A stretch of 25,619 nucleotides of DNA from Lachnospiraceae bacterium UBA7182 (GTDB lineage: Bacteria; Bacillota; Clostridia; Lachnospirales; Lachnospiraceae): the NCBI GenBank assembly GCA_002491115.1, contig DKVI01000017.1:933-26551 (forward strand), written 5' to 3'. The position numbers were made by a program, and so were the translations under genes. Numbering within the stretch: position 1 is the first letter of the stretch; each line of letters opens with the position of its first letter. The notes beneath the pieces are model-generated. The model was not told the DNA's origin and made no database searches. It saw only the letters and a program-made list of their open reading frames with translations. Shown here piece after piece: positions 5,920 to 14,154 of this stretch.

Positions 5920-5953
5920 TTTTGAGAGAACCTTACAGGCACCGCTCTCAAAA
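5920..5953 (-). promoter_or_regulatory. rpsB leader hairpin
   Basis: TTTTGAGAG (5920-5928) and CTCTCAAAA (5945-5953) form a perfect 9-base stem in the rpsB 5' leader, with an inner CCT-TAC-AGG stem in the loop. It lies about 45 bases ahead of the start codon and has no following T tract. It could be the site of S2 feedback control, as seen for rpsB leaders in other bacteria. That role is inferred. Confidence 0.45.
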
Positions 5954-6003
5954 TCCATCCGCGTGATTACTAGCACAATTTACCTGTGCAAACAGCCTTA
6001 ACT

Positions 6004-6032
6004 ACTATAGCACAGCCTTTTCCCGGTGTCAA
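6004..6032 (-). promoter_or_regulatory. rpsB-tsf promoter
   Basis: TTGACA (6032-6027), 17 bases, then TATAGT (6009-6004) on the minus strand. The start point should be near 5997, giving a leader of about 120 bases. It lies in the 176-base gap between thiN and rpsB. No terminator was found after thiN, so some read-through from the upstream operon is possible. Confidence 0.85.
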
Positions 6033-6052
6033 GCGCCAGACTTGCATGTTCG

Positions 6053-6703
6053 TCAGTCTTTTGACTCAATCAGGATCAGGATACCCTTTTTTATAAATAT
6101 TTCTGTCTGCTCGCCCGCAACTTCATTGGACACGCCCAGGCTTCCGCTGCCAAAAACAGTAAAGCAGTAGTCCGTCAGCGGATATTTTGCTCCCAGAAGC
6201 GTCACCCCTTCCGCCTGTGTGGTAAAGGGAATCAGGGAAAAGTAGGTTCCGTACTGCTCTTTTTTCGCAATACAGTGGTATTTTTCGATCAGACGAATCC
6301 GGTTATGCCGGTCCACAATCAGACATTCCACGCCTTTTCGCAGCGGAAGGTACAAAGTCTGAATATTTCCCAGCACATGATCCAGCCTGCTGCCGGTTCC
6401 TCCCAGAATCACGATCCGGCTGCTCCCCATCTCAAGCGCCAGTTCCACGGCAATCTGGGTATCCGTCGCGTCTTTTTCAGGGTTAAACGCCCGGATAGGG
6501 ACCTGGGTATGTTCCTTATACCATGCCAGAATCTCCGGGTCCAACGTATCAAAATCCCCTACTATGCGCGTGGGACAAATGCCCTGCGCATGGCAAAACG
6601 CCAGCCCTCCGTCCACGCCGATGATCTGGTCATATGTCTCATTTAATATTTCAAGGGCAAGATCCGTTTCGATCCCGCCCCCTGTAATGATCAGCGTATT
6701 CAT
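6053..6703 (-). CDS. thiN: thiamine diphosphokinase
   Basis: Transfers pyrophosphate from ATP to thiamine, making thiamine diphosphate for transketolase, pyruvate oxidoreductases and others. The 216-aa protein carries the family motifs V-D-G-G (residues 30-33), G-D-F-D-T (49-53), E-K-D-A-T-D-T (76-82) and G-G-T-G-S-R-L-D-H (101-109), which bind metal, ATP and thiamine. It is the last gene of the long operon, one base after the rpe stop, as in Bacillus (rsgA-rpe-thiN). No TPP riboswitch is seen, which fits its place at the end of a housekeeping operon. Confidence 0.95.
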   Translation of the reverse strand: MNTLIITGGGIETDLALEILNETYDQIIGVDGGLAFCHAQGICPTRIVGDFDTLDPEILAWYKEHTQVPIRAFNPEKDATDTQIAVELALEMGSSRIVILGGTGSRLDHVLGNIQTLYLPLRKGVECLIVDRHNRIRLIEKYHCIAKKEQYGTYFSLIPFTTQAEGVTLLGAKYPLTDYCFTVFGSGSLGVSNEVAGEQTEIFIKKGILILIESKD

Positions 6704-6704
6704 T

Positions 6705-7361
6705 TTATCTGTTTAAAATCTCCATAAAATCTCTTACGTTCTGTGCCACATCGCCCGCGTATACGGCGGAACCAGCCACGATCACATTCGCGCCCGCGTC
6801 CAGAACCACCTGCACGTTATTCTTTTTGATGCCTCCGTCCACTTCGATATCGGTTTCAAGCCCACGCTCTGTCAGCATCCGACGAAGATCCTGTATCTTT
6901 TGCGTAGACTCAGGGATATAGGCCTGTCCTCCGAATCCCGGTTCCACGGTCATCAGAAGAACCATGTCCACCTGATCCAGCACATCTGTAAGCACACTGA
7001 TGGGTGTCTTTGGTTTTATGGATACACCCACTTTGACACCATTATCCCGGATCTTCCGGATCGTCTGTTTCAGATCTTTACAGGCCTCATAATGTACCGT
7101 GATAATATCCGCGCCGCAGCGGGCGAACTCGTCTATATAACGATCCGGATCAACGATCATTAAATGTACATCCAGCACCAGATCCGTGACTTTACGGACC
7201 GATTCCAGCACCGGCATTCCGAAAGATATGCTCGGAACAAACATACCGTCCATCACGTCATAATGCAGGTATCTGGCCCCGCCCAGTTTTGTGTTCTCAA
7301 TGTCTTCCCCAAGATGGGCAAAATCCGCTGATAAAATAGACGGCGATAAGTAATTTTTCAT
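6705..7361 (-). CDS. rpe: ribulose-phosphate 3-epimerase
   Basis: Interconverts ribulose 5-phosphate and xylulose 5-phosphate in the non-oxidative pentose phosphate pathway. The 218-aa TIM barrel starts with L-S-P-S-I-L-S-A-D-F. The metal ligands are visible at H33 and D35 (H-Y-D-V-M-D-G), H66 (D-V-H-L-M) and D175 (E-V-D-G-G-I). The phosphate loop is G-G-Q-A-Y near 144. Its ATG overlaps the rsgA stop by one base (TGATG), and thiN follows after one base, so the three genes are translated as one block. Confidence 0.98.
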   Translation of the reverse strand: MKNYLSPSILSADFAHLGEDIENTKLGGARYLHYDVMDGMFVPSISFGMPVLESVRKVTDLVLDVHLMIVDPDRYIDEFARCGADIITVHYEACKDLKQTIRKIRDNGVKVGVSIKPKTPISVLTDVLDQVDMVLLMTVEPGFGGQAYIPESTQKIQDLRRMLTERGLETDIEVDGGIKKNNVQVVLDAGANVIVAGSAVYAGDVAQNVRDFMEILNR

Positions 7362-8248
7362 CAGGTATACCTCCTTTTTTCTCTCTCCTTCAGTTCTTCA
7401 AACAATGCTCTGTAACTTTCGTAGCGGTCTTTATGGACTGCGCCGCTTTCCACCGCCTGTTTAACCGCACAGTCCGGTTCGTTTATATGAACGCAGCCCT
7501 GAAAACGGCATCTGCCCTCATAAGCCGCAAACTCGGGAAAACTGTATCTTAGTTCTTCTTTTTCCATAGTTCCCAGCTCCAGCGAACTGAATCCGGGCGT
7601 ATCAAAAATATAACCGCCGTTTTCCAGGCAAAAAAGCTCGCTGTGCCTGGTTGTATGTTTCCCTCTGTCGATCTTCTCACTGATATTGCCGGTCTCCATA
7701 CCGGCATGGGGCGCCAGAAGATTGATCAGTGTGGATTTTCCCACGCCGGACGGTCCTGCCACGGTAGTCGTATGACCTTTTAAGAGACTGTTCAGTTCCT
7801 TAAGACCGTCTCCGTATTTTGCGCTGATGAACAACAGGCGGCTTTTGCACCCCGCATAGATACCGCGAAGTCTCTCCGTCTCCGCCTCAGACGCCTCGTC
7901 CGTTTTGTTAAAACAGATCAGGGCAGGAATCTTCTGCCGGTCCATCATGATTAAAAACCGGTCTAATAAAGAAAGATTCGGTTTCGGCTTTGCCACCGCG
8001 AACAGAACCAGCGCCTGATCCACATTGGCCACCGCCGGGCGCAGCAGCATACTGCTGCGGGGAAGGAGATCGGTTATATTGCCTTCCCGGTCCCCTTCAT
8101 GAGTGACCTCCATCTCCACGTTATCACCCACCAGCGGTTTTTCCTTCCGGTTGCGGAAGATGCCTTTTGCCTTACATGCATAAAGCACTCCGTCTTCCGC
8201 CTGCACATAATAAAAACCGGCGATTCCTTTTATAATCTTTCCCCGCAT
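7361..8248 (-). CDS. rsgA: ribosome small subunit-dependent GTPase A
   Basis: Circularly permuted GTPase that assists late maturation of the 30S subunit. Order along 295 aa: N-terminal OB domain (1-65), then G4 N-K-T-D (114-117), G1 G-P-S-G-V-G-K-S-T (165-173) and G3 D-T-P-G-F (216-220). A C-terminal zinc site follows, with C247, C252, H254 and C260. The G4-G1-G3 order is diagnostic. It starts three bases after the prkC stop. In Firmicutes the gene (also called cpgA/yloQ) sits beside the PASTA kinase, and the kinase can phosphorylate it; that link is known for Bacillus and inferred here. Confidence 0.97.
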   Translation of the reverse strand: MRGKIIKGIAGFYYVQAEDGVLYACKAKGIFRNRKEKPLVGDNVEMEVTHEGDREGNITDLLPRSSMLLRPAVANVDQALVLFAVAKPKPNLSLLDRFLIMMDRQKIPALICFNKTDEASEAETERLRGIYAGCKSRLLFISAKYGDGLKELNSLLKGHTTTVAGPSGVGKSTLINLLAPHAGMETGNISEKIDRGKHTTRHSELFCLENGGYIFDTPGFSSLELGTMEKEELRYSFPEFAAYEGRCRFQGCVHINEPDCAVKQAVESGAVHKDRYESYRALFEELKEREKRRYT

Positions 8249-8251
8249 ATA

Positions 8252-10369
8252 CTATTCTTCCGTATCACTCGGCGCCTGGTAGGCGGACCCCGTACTCACA
8301 TAGATTGTCACCGTGCCCGCGGGATCCACTGTACCCGACGGGGAATAACGGGTCACAAATCCTGCCCCTACAGATTCGCTGGTCTCTTTTCCTTCCTGGA
8401 TCGTCCCTTCAAACCCGGCGTCTAAAAGCTTCTCCCTGGCCTGTTCAAAGGTCATTCCCACACTGACAGAAGGAATGGTCACTTTTTTCCTCCCCTGGCT
8501 GACTGTAATCGTCACTGTACTTCCGGGGTCTACAGGCGTTCCCCTGGCAGGTTCTGTACTGATCACCAGCCCGGCGCTTATGTCATCAGAATACACCTGT
8601 TTAACCGATACTTTAAAGCCGTCCCTTTCCAGCTCACCTGCAGCTCTGGACTGCTCGTGCCCGATCACATCAGTCACCTTTACTTTACTTGATCCTTTGC
8701 TTATGACCAGATTGACCGATGTGCCCTTGTCCACACTCGTATTGGCAGAAGGATCCTGACTGATCACGGATCCGGCTGCTACGGTCTCGCTGTTGGCCTC
8801 TGTTACAGCGCCCACTTTCAGTCCCGCGGCGGTCAGAGCGCTTCTTGCCACCGACTCTGTCTGACCGGTTACCTGCGGAACGACTGCTTTTTCTGCCGGT
8901 GCAGGCGTCGCCGGGGAAGTTCCCGGAGAAGCACCGGGAGAAGTGCTGCCACCGGTTCCCGAGGCAGCCGGATCCGAAGACGCAGTCATAACCTCCACCG
9001 TACTGCCTACTTCTACCCGCTCCGTACTCTCAGGATCCTGCCACATAATCTCACCTGCGGCATACTCGGCAGAGCTTTCGCTTCCTTTAAGCTTAATATT
9101 GATTCCCAGTTCTTTTAACTCTGTCTTGGCTTCCGTCATGGTCTTTCCAAGCAGGTTCGGCATAACTACTGTATTAACGGTTCCTTTACCGTCTTCCTCT
9201 TCCTTATCTTCTTCGTTGTCTTTATCTTTGTCAATATCTTCCTCTGTCCGCTGATTGTCTTCGTCGTCTTTATTTTTTCCCCCGATTCCAAGGATACGCG
9301 AAAACAAAAGAAGCATAACGATAACAATAATGACCGCCAGGACAACGCCCGCGATGGTCATCACCCGCTCCACTGCCGGGCTTAATTCTTCATCATCTTC
9401 ATCCTCTTCCTCTTCGTCTTCGTCGTCCTCTTCCTCCTCGTCATCCGTTTCAATCCTTCTTGCGGCTTTTACTTTTGCCGTCGTATTCTTTTTCATAACG
9501 GTCGTGCGCGCCTGGGAATCCAGGTCCACCATTTTTACGAAATCCCCTTCCGGATCCATCAGGGACTGCTTCAGGTCGGACAGAAGGTCTCCAATATCCT
9601 GATATCTGCGGTCCGGGCTTTTTTCCATGCATTTTTTAATAATCTGGCTTAGACTGTAGGGAATTGCGCTGTTATAAGTATCAGGCGGCACCATATCTTC
9701 CTGCAGATGCTTGACCGCCACTGCCACTGCCGTATCCCCGTCAAAAGGGACTCTGCCGGTCACCATTTCATACAAAACAACGCCCAGGGAATAAATATCG
9801 CTTCTGTGATCCACATATCCGCCTCTGGCCTGCTCCGGCGAGGCATAATGAACAGATCCCATGGCTGTGGAGGTGGTCGTCTGGGAAGTGGTCGCCTTGG
9901 CGATCCCGAAATCGGTAACCTTTACTTTTCCTTCTCTGGAGATAATGATATTCTGCGGCTTAATATCCCGGTGGACGATCTGGTTGTTGTGAGCCACTTC
10001 AAGCCCCGCGGATACCTGGATCGCGATACTGGTGGCCTCTTTAACGGTCAGATAACCTTTTCTTTCGATATACTTTTTCAGCGTGATCCCTTCTACCAGC
10101 TCCATGACGATATAATAGATTCCTTTTTCATCGCCCACATCATAGACGTTGACTATATTCGGATGCGCGAGGCCTGCCGCGGCCTGTGCTTCCTCTTTGA
10201 ACTTTTTGACAAACCCGCTGTTTTCACGAAATTCTTCTTTTAATACTTTTACTGCGACAAAACGGTTAAGCTTATGGTCTTTTCCTTTGAAGACCTCGGC
10301 CATGCCGCCGACACCGACTTTTTCCAGGATCTCATAGCGGTCGCCCACAATCATCCCTACTTTAATCAT
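8252..10369 (-). CDS. prkC: PASTA-domain serine/threonine protein kinase
   Basis: Membrane Hanks-type kinase that senses peptidoglycan fragments or lipid II and controls cell-wall growth, division or germination. The 705 aa comprise a cytoplasmic kinase domain (about 11-270; glycine loop G-V-G-G-M-A, K41, H-R-D at 133-135, D-F-G at 153-155), a linker, one membrane segment (about 336-358) and four extracellular PASTA repeats (from about 402). A Ser/Pro/Gly/Thr-rich linker lies between PASTA 1 and 2. The activation loop is rich in Thr/Ser (T-S-Q-T-T-T-S-T), the usual autophosphorylation sites. Dense acidic tracts flank the membrane on both sides (309-328 and 366-393). It sits 15 bases after its phosphatase gene stp and 3 before rsgA. 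Confidence 0.97.
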   Translation of the reverse strand: MIKVGMIVGDRYEILEKVGVGGMAEVFKGKDHKLNRFVAVKVLKEEFRENSGFVKKFKEEAQAAAGLAHPNIVNVYDVGDEKGIYYIVMELVEGITLKKYIERKGYLTVKEATSIAIQVSAGLEVAHNNQIVHRDIKPQNIIISREGKVKVTDFGIAKATTSQTTTSTAMGSVHYASPEQARGGYVDHRSDIYSLGVVLYEMVTGRVPFDGDTAVAVAVKHLQEDMVPPDTYNSAIPYSLSQIIKKCMEKSPDRRYQDIGDLLSDLKQSLMDPEGDFVKMVDLDSQARTTVMKKNTTAKVKAARRIETDDEEEEDDEDEEEEDEDDEELSPAVERVMTIAGVVLAVIIVIVMLLLFSRILGIGGKNKDDEDNQRTEEDIDKDKDNEEDKEEEDGKGTVNTVVMPNLLGKTMTEAKTELKELGINIKLKGSESSAEYAAGEIMWQDPESTERVEVGSTVEVMTASSDPAASGTGGSTSPGASPGTSPATPAPAEKAVVPQVTGQTESVARSALTAAGLKVGAVTEANSETVAAGSVISQDPSANTSVDKGTSVNLVISKGSSKVKVTDVIGHEQSRAAGELERDGFKVSVKQVYSDDISAGLVISTEPARGTPVDPGSTVTITVSQGRKKVTIPSVSVGMTFEQAREKLLDAGFEGTIQEGKETSESVGAGFVTRYSPSGTVDPAGTVTIYVSTGSAYQAPSDTEE
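9386..9445. repeat. GAN trinucleotide tract coding the acidic linker of PrkC
   Basis: Sixty bases made almost only of GAA, GAG, GAT and GAC codons (minus strand) encode 20 consecutive Asp/Glu residues just before the membrane segment of PrkC. A looser acidic stretch is coded at 9191-9274. Such purine-rich triplet runs can change length by slippage without breaking the frame. Confidence 0.85.
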
Positions 10370-10384
10370 AATCTTACCTCTCTG

Positions 10385-11113
10385 TCATTCTATTTCCACC
10401 AGCACCACTGCAATATTGTCCGCACCGCCGTTCCGGTTCGCTTCCAGTATGAGCTTTGCACTGCTGTCATACAGATTTTTTTCTTCCCGAATCAGACGGC
10501 AGAGCCGTTCATCCTCCACCATGTTGCTAAGGCCGTCCGAACAGAGCAAATACCGGTTTCCCCGCTCTACACGAAACGCAAACAGATCCAGTTCGACTTC
10601 TTTCTGAATCCCCAGCGCCCTTGTAATGATATTTTTATCCGGATGCGTACGCGCGTCCTGGGGATTTAACTCTCCCCTTCGTACCAGTTCCGCCACCAGA
10701 GAATGATCCTGTGAAATCTGCCGGATTCCCGTCTGTGATATTTCGTAGAGTCTGCTGTCCCCGATATTCACAGCCACAGCCTCATCCCCGGATATGGAAA
10801 GCGCCACCAGCGTCGTTCCCATACCCTGATATTCTTCTCTCTCCATGGACTTTTCAAACAGCTTATAATTGGCATACATGACAGACTTTTGAAAGATCAG
10901 CGACGGTTTTGTGTCCAGACACCTGTCTGCTCCTTCTATCACTTTCTGCACCGCGTAAGACGATGCAAGCTCCCCCGCTTTGTGGCCGCCCATTCCATCT
11001 GCGACAATATAGAGATTCGGAAGGTTGCCCACCGGATGATCGGAAGCATACACATAGTCCTGATTCACTTTTCTCCTGCGTCCGATATCCGTCATCGCAA
11101 CCGACGTATGCAT
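10385..11113 (-). CDS. stp: PP2C-type serine/threonine phosphatase
   Basis: Metal-dependent phosphatase that reverses PrkC phosphorylation (called Stp or PrpC in relatives). The 242-aa PPM fold shows N-Q-D (17-19), D-G-M-G-G-H (39-44), G-D-S-R-L-Y (118-123), S-D-G-L (192-195) and A-D-N-I-A-V (231-236), covering the metal-binding aspartates. No membrane segment or extra domain is present, so it is cytoplasmic. It lies between rlmN and prkC, 15 bases ahead of the kinase, the standard paired arrangement. GAGG five bases before the ATG at 11113 supports that start; M7 is an alternative. Confidence 0.96.
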   Translation of the reverse strand: MHTSVAMTDIGRRRKVNQDYVYASDHPVGNLPNLYIVADGMGGHKAGELASSYAVQKVIEGADRCLDTKPSLIFQKSVMYANYKLFEKSMEREEYQGMGTTLVALSISGDEAVAVNIGDSRLYEISQTGIRQISQDHSLVAELVRRGELNPQDARTHPDKNIITRALGIQKEVELDLFAFRVERGNRYLLCSDGLSNMVEDERLCRLIREEKNLYDSSAKLILEANRNGGADNIAVVLVEIE

Positions 11114-11120
11114 AAGATCC

Positions 11121-12161
11121 TCACCCTCCTTTTTCCATGTCCATATAGCTTTTACGCAATTGACCGCAGGCGCCGTCTATATCACGCCCCATTTCTCTTC
11201 TTATACTAACATTAATTCCCGATTTTTCAAGCGCATTTTTAAAGTTCATAATCATATCACGTTTTGACTGCACATAGGCCCGCTCTTTGACAGGATTGAC
11301 AGGGATCAGATTTACATGGCAGTTCATAGGTCTGATCAGGCGGATCAGCTTCTCTGCGTCTTCTCTGCTGTCATTTACACCCCCTACCAGGCTGTACTCA
11401 AACGTGATGCGCCTTTTCGTCTGTTCAAAATAATAGCGGCAGGCGTCCATAACCTCCTCAAGAGAATATTTATTCGCTATGGGCATAAGGCTTTTTCTTT
11501 TTTCCTGGGTAGCGGCATGCAAAGATAAAGCCAGCGTAATCTGCAGCTTTTCATCCGCCAGTTTACGGATCATCGGTACAATCCCGCAGGTTGATACGGT
11601 AATATTGCGCTGGCTGATGTGAAGGCCGCCCTCGCCGGTAAGGATCTCTATAAAAGTAAGAAGCGATTCATAGTTATCAAGGGGCTCTCCCGTTCCCATA
11701 ACAACCACGTTGTGAACACGCTCTTTGGACCACTTCTGGATCTGGTAGACCTGGTCCAGCATCTCCGAAGGCGCAAGGTTTCGTTCCAGGCCCCCTAATG
11801 TGGAAGCGCAGAAACGGCAGCCCATCCGGCAGCCTGCCTGGGAAGAAATACAGACGGAATTGCCATAATGATACCGCATCAGCACACTCTCGATCACATT
11901 GCCGTCCGGCAGTCGGAATAAAAATTTGCTTGTCCCGTCCTGTCCGGATACTTTCACCTGTACCAGTGTCAGATTCACCAGACTGTAAGACCGGCTCAGC
12001 CTGCTTTTCAGATCTTTGGACAGACTGGTCATCTCATCAAAAGACTCCGCCAGTTTTTCGTGCATCCAGCTGTAGATCTGCTTCGCGCGGAATTTCTTTT
12101 CCCCCTGCCGCTCCATCTCATCCTGAAGGCAGGCAAGCGTCATGGATTTTATATCTGTCAT
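11121..12161 (-). CDS. rlmN: 23S rRNA / tRNA adenine C2 methyltransferase RlmN
   Basis: Radical-SAM enzyme that makes 2-methyladenosine at position 2503 of 23S rRNA and 37 of some tRNAs, tuning peptidyl-transferase fidelity. The iron-sulfur motif C-R-M-G-C-R-F-C has cysteines at 111, 115 and 118. The C-terminal D-I-D-G-A-C-G-Q-L motif holds the methyl-carrying Cys332. The S-L-H-A block and G-T-G-E-P motif are also present. A frame continues upstream to 12203, but the ATG at 12161 is preferred: it overlaps the rsmB stop as ATGA, has AAGGGA before it, and gives 346 aa, the usual size. Confidence 0.97.
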   Translation of the reverse strand: MTDIKSMTLACLQDEMERQGEKKFRAKQIYSWMHEKLAESFDEMTSLSKDLKSRLSRSYSLVNLTLVQVKVSGQDGTSKFLFRLPDGNVIESVLMRYHYGNSVCISSQAGCRMGCRFCASTLGGLERNLAPSEMLDQVYQIQKWSKERVHNVVVMGTGEPLDNYESLLTFIEILTGEGGLHISQRNITVSTCGIVPMIRKLADEKLQITLALSLHAATQEKRKSLMPIANKYSLEEVMDACRYYFEQTKRRITFEYSLVGGVNDSREDAEKLIRLIRPMNCHVNLIPVNPVKERAYVQSKRDMIMNFKNALEKSGINVSIRREMGRDIDGACGQLRKSYMDMEKGG

Positions 12162-13444
12162 AAAAGTTCCCTTTCCAGCTTTGCCATATAAAATCCGTCC
12201 CACGGACCCATACCCGGAAGCAGCTGTATCTGTTCTCTTAATATAAACGGATACTGTTTCGTAAACCAGGCCGCATTGCCTTCATTTTCTTCTTTATGTA
12301 CGGTGCATGTGCTGTACAAAAGCGTCCCGCCCGGCTTCACATACCGCCATACGGTACTTAAGATCTGTCTTTGGAGCCGTACCAGTTCTTTCTGCTGCGC
12401 TTCGCTCATACGGTATTTTAAGTCTCTTTTTTTATTCAACACACCCAGGCCGGAGCAGGGAAGGTCCGCAACCAGAACATCCGCCTTTTCGACAGAGTCC
12501 GCATCCGGCACGGTTGCGTCCATGCAGACTGCTTTTATATTCCGCGCGCCGGTCCTCTCTATATTGTCCTGGATTAAACCTGTTTTATATTCTGTAAGAT
12601 CTCTGGCCTCCACCATGCCGGTTCCTTTCATCAGTTCTGAAAGGTGCAGGCTTTTGCCCCCCGGCGCGGCACATACGTCGATACAGTAATCACCCGGCTT
12701 CGGCGCCGCCAGCAGAGCCGCCTTCATGGAACTTACATCCTGCACCTGATAAAGTCCCTCCCGAAAAGAAGGCAGCGCCCGAAGATAATCATAGTTCTCC
12801 AAAAACAGCCCGCATGGAACGCCTTCTATCTCCCGGGCATGCACGCCTTCTTCTTCCAGGCGCCGTATCAGTTCCTCTTTCGTCGTCTTTAAAAAATTGA
12901 CCCGAACGGCCGTCTGTCTTTCTTCAAACTGACTCTCAAGCATCCGGACAGCCACATCTTCCCCGTATTCTTCCGTCCACTGTCTGACAATCCAGGCCGG
13001 TGTAGAATACCGGACGGACAGATCCGGCAGAGGAATCGCATGCACGTTCCTTGCCAGATTTCTAAGCACGCCGTTTACAAAGCCTTTCAGATTTCCAAAG
13101 CCCTTTTTCCCCGCCAGCTTTACGGCCTCATTGCAGACGGCCGCATCCGGCACGCGGTCCATGTATTTTAACTGATAGGCCGACATCCTGAGAATATTCA
13201 GAATCACCGGCTTCATCTTATGAACCGGCACTTTGGAAAACCGGCCGATCAGATAATCAAGCTCCAGCAGACGCTCTACGGTTCCCTCTGTCAGGCGGGT
13301 CAAAAATGCCCGCTCCTGCTTGCTTAAATACTGGTATTTTTCCAGCGCGCCCCGAAGAGCCACATGACTGTATTCTTTCTGTGAAGTGATCTCCAAAAGC
13401 AGTTCCAGCGCAAGTAATCTGACATTTACCTGATTTTCAGTCAC
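12158..13444 (-). CDS. rsmB: 16S rRNA cytosine-967 C5-methyltransferase
   Basis: SAM-dependent methyltransferase making m5C at 16S rRNA position 967. The N-terminal NusB-like RNA-binding domain (about 1-140) is followed by a Rossmann methyltransferase domain with C-A-A-P-G-G-K (258-264), D-L-P-C-S-G with Cys330, and S-T-C with Cys380; two cysteines are typical of m5C enzymes. An upstream ATG at 13513 would add 23 residues of basic, Cys-rich sequence lying wholly inside the protease gene. I choose the GTG at 13444: GGAGGA is seven bases upstream, it overlaps the previous stop by eight bases, and it gives 428 aa with a normal N-terminus. Confidence 0.95.
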   Translation of the reverse strand: MTENQVNVRLLALELLLEITSQKEYSHVALRGALEKYQYLSKQERAFLTRLTEGTVERLLELDYLIGRFSKVPVHKMKPVILNILRMSAYQLKYMDRVPDAAVCNEAVKLAGKKGFGNLKGFVNGVLRNLARNVHAIPLPDLSVRYSTPAWIVRQWTEEYGEDVAVRMLESQFEERQTAVRVNFLKTTKEELIRRLEEEGVHAREIEGVPCGLFLENYDYLRALPSFREGLYQVQDVSSMKAALLAAPKPGDYCIDVCAAPGGKSLHLSELMKGTGMVEARDLTEYKTGLIQDNIERTGARNIKAVCMDATVPDADSVEKADVLVADLPCSGLGVLNKKRDLKYRMSEAQQKELVRLQRQILSTVWRYVKPGGTLLYSTCTVHKEENEGNAAWFTKQYPFILREQIQLLPGMGPWDGFYMAKLERELL

Positions 13445-14126
13445 GTCTGCGTCCTCCGAATAAAAGTACCAGCCGCAGAAGCGACAAAATCGACGCGGCT
13501 GCGGCCGCCACATAGGTCATGGCGGCTGCAGACAATACTTTCTTCGTATAGCCCAGTTCCGTGTCGGAAAGCATGCGGGTATTCCCTAAAATAGTAACCG
13601 CCCTGGCGGACGCGTTAAATTCCACCGGAAGTGTGACAAGCTGAAACAATGTTCCCAGCGCGAAACATAAAAGCCCCACCTGAACCAGTGTGTAAGAACT
13701 GCCAAAGAAAAGTCCCAGCAGAATAACAGGAAACGCTGCTTTCGTCCCGATATTCGCCACAGGAACCAGCGAGTTACGGATCCTTAAAGGCGCATATGAC
13801 CGGTTGTCCTGGATGGCATGGCCGCACTCATGCGCCGCTACCCCGATCGCCGCCACGGAAGAAGAGCCGTAAACGGTATCGGACAAACGAAGTACTTTGC
13901 TTCGGGGATCATAGTGGTCTGTCAGATTTCCGCCGATATGCTCTATTCGCACGTCATAAATCCCGGAACCGTTTAAAATCTTCTGCGCCGCCTGCGCGCC
14001 TGTCAGTCCGGAGTAACTTCTTACTTTGGCATACTTTTTATAAGTTGTATTTACTTTTGCCGACGCCCACATGGACAAAAGAGCGCCGATGATTACCAGA
14101 ATATAGGTTGCGTCATAAAAAAACAT
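13437..14126 (-). CDS. membrane zinc metallopeptidase (YugP family)
   Basis: Membrane-bound zinc protease of the YugP/DUF-type neutral metallopeptidase family, 229 aa. The active-site H-E-C-G-H is at residues 99-103. Hydrophobic segments are at about 4-21, 122-165 and 198-222, so the catalytic loop lies beside the membrane. Family members are widespread in Firmicutes, but their substrate is not established; a role in membrane-protein turnover is only a guess. It sits between fmt and rsmB, 28 bases after fmt, and its end overlaps the GTG start of rsmB, so it is a full member of the operon. Bacillus lacks it at this position. Confidence 0.9.
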   Translation of the reverse strand: MFFYDATYILVIIGALLSMWASAKVNTTYKKYAKVRSYSGLTGAQAAQKILNGSGIYDVRIEHIGGNLTDHYDPRSKVLRLSDTVYGSSSVAAIGVAAHECGHAIQDNRSYAPLRIRNSLVPVANIGTKAAFPVILLGLFFGSSYTLVQVGLLCFALGTLFQLVTLPVEFNASARAVTILGNTRMLSDTELGYTKKVLSAAAMTYVAAAAASILSLLRLVLLFGGRRRD

Positions 14127-14154
14127 ACTAACTCTCCTGATTACAGTTTTATGG

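Noticed and set aside
5877..5951. N-terminal extension of S2 from an upstream ATG
   Set aside because: S2 homology begins at 5876, which has a strong ribosome binding site; the extension covers the leader hairpin.
6053..6703. TPP riboswitch ahead of thiN
   Set aside because: thiN starts one base after rpe, so there is no room for one and no conserved core is visible.
9707..10243. 178-codon plus-strand open frame opposite prkC
   Set aside because: It lies wholly antisense to the conserved kinase domain, has no ribosome binding site and no recognisable domain; it reflects the codon bias of prkC.
13445..13513. N-terminal extension of RsmB from an upstream ATG
   Set aside because: It lies inside the protease gene and adds a non-family sequence; the GTG at 13444 has GGAGGA at ideal spacing.
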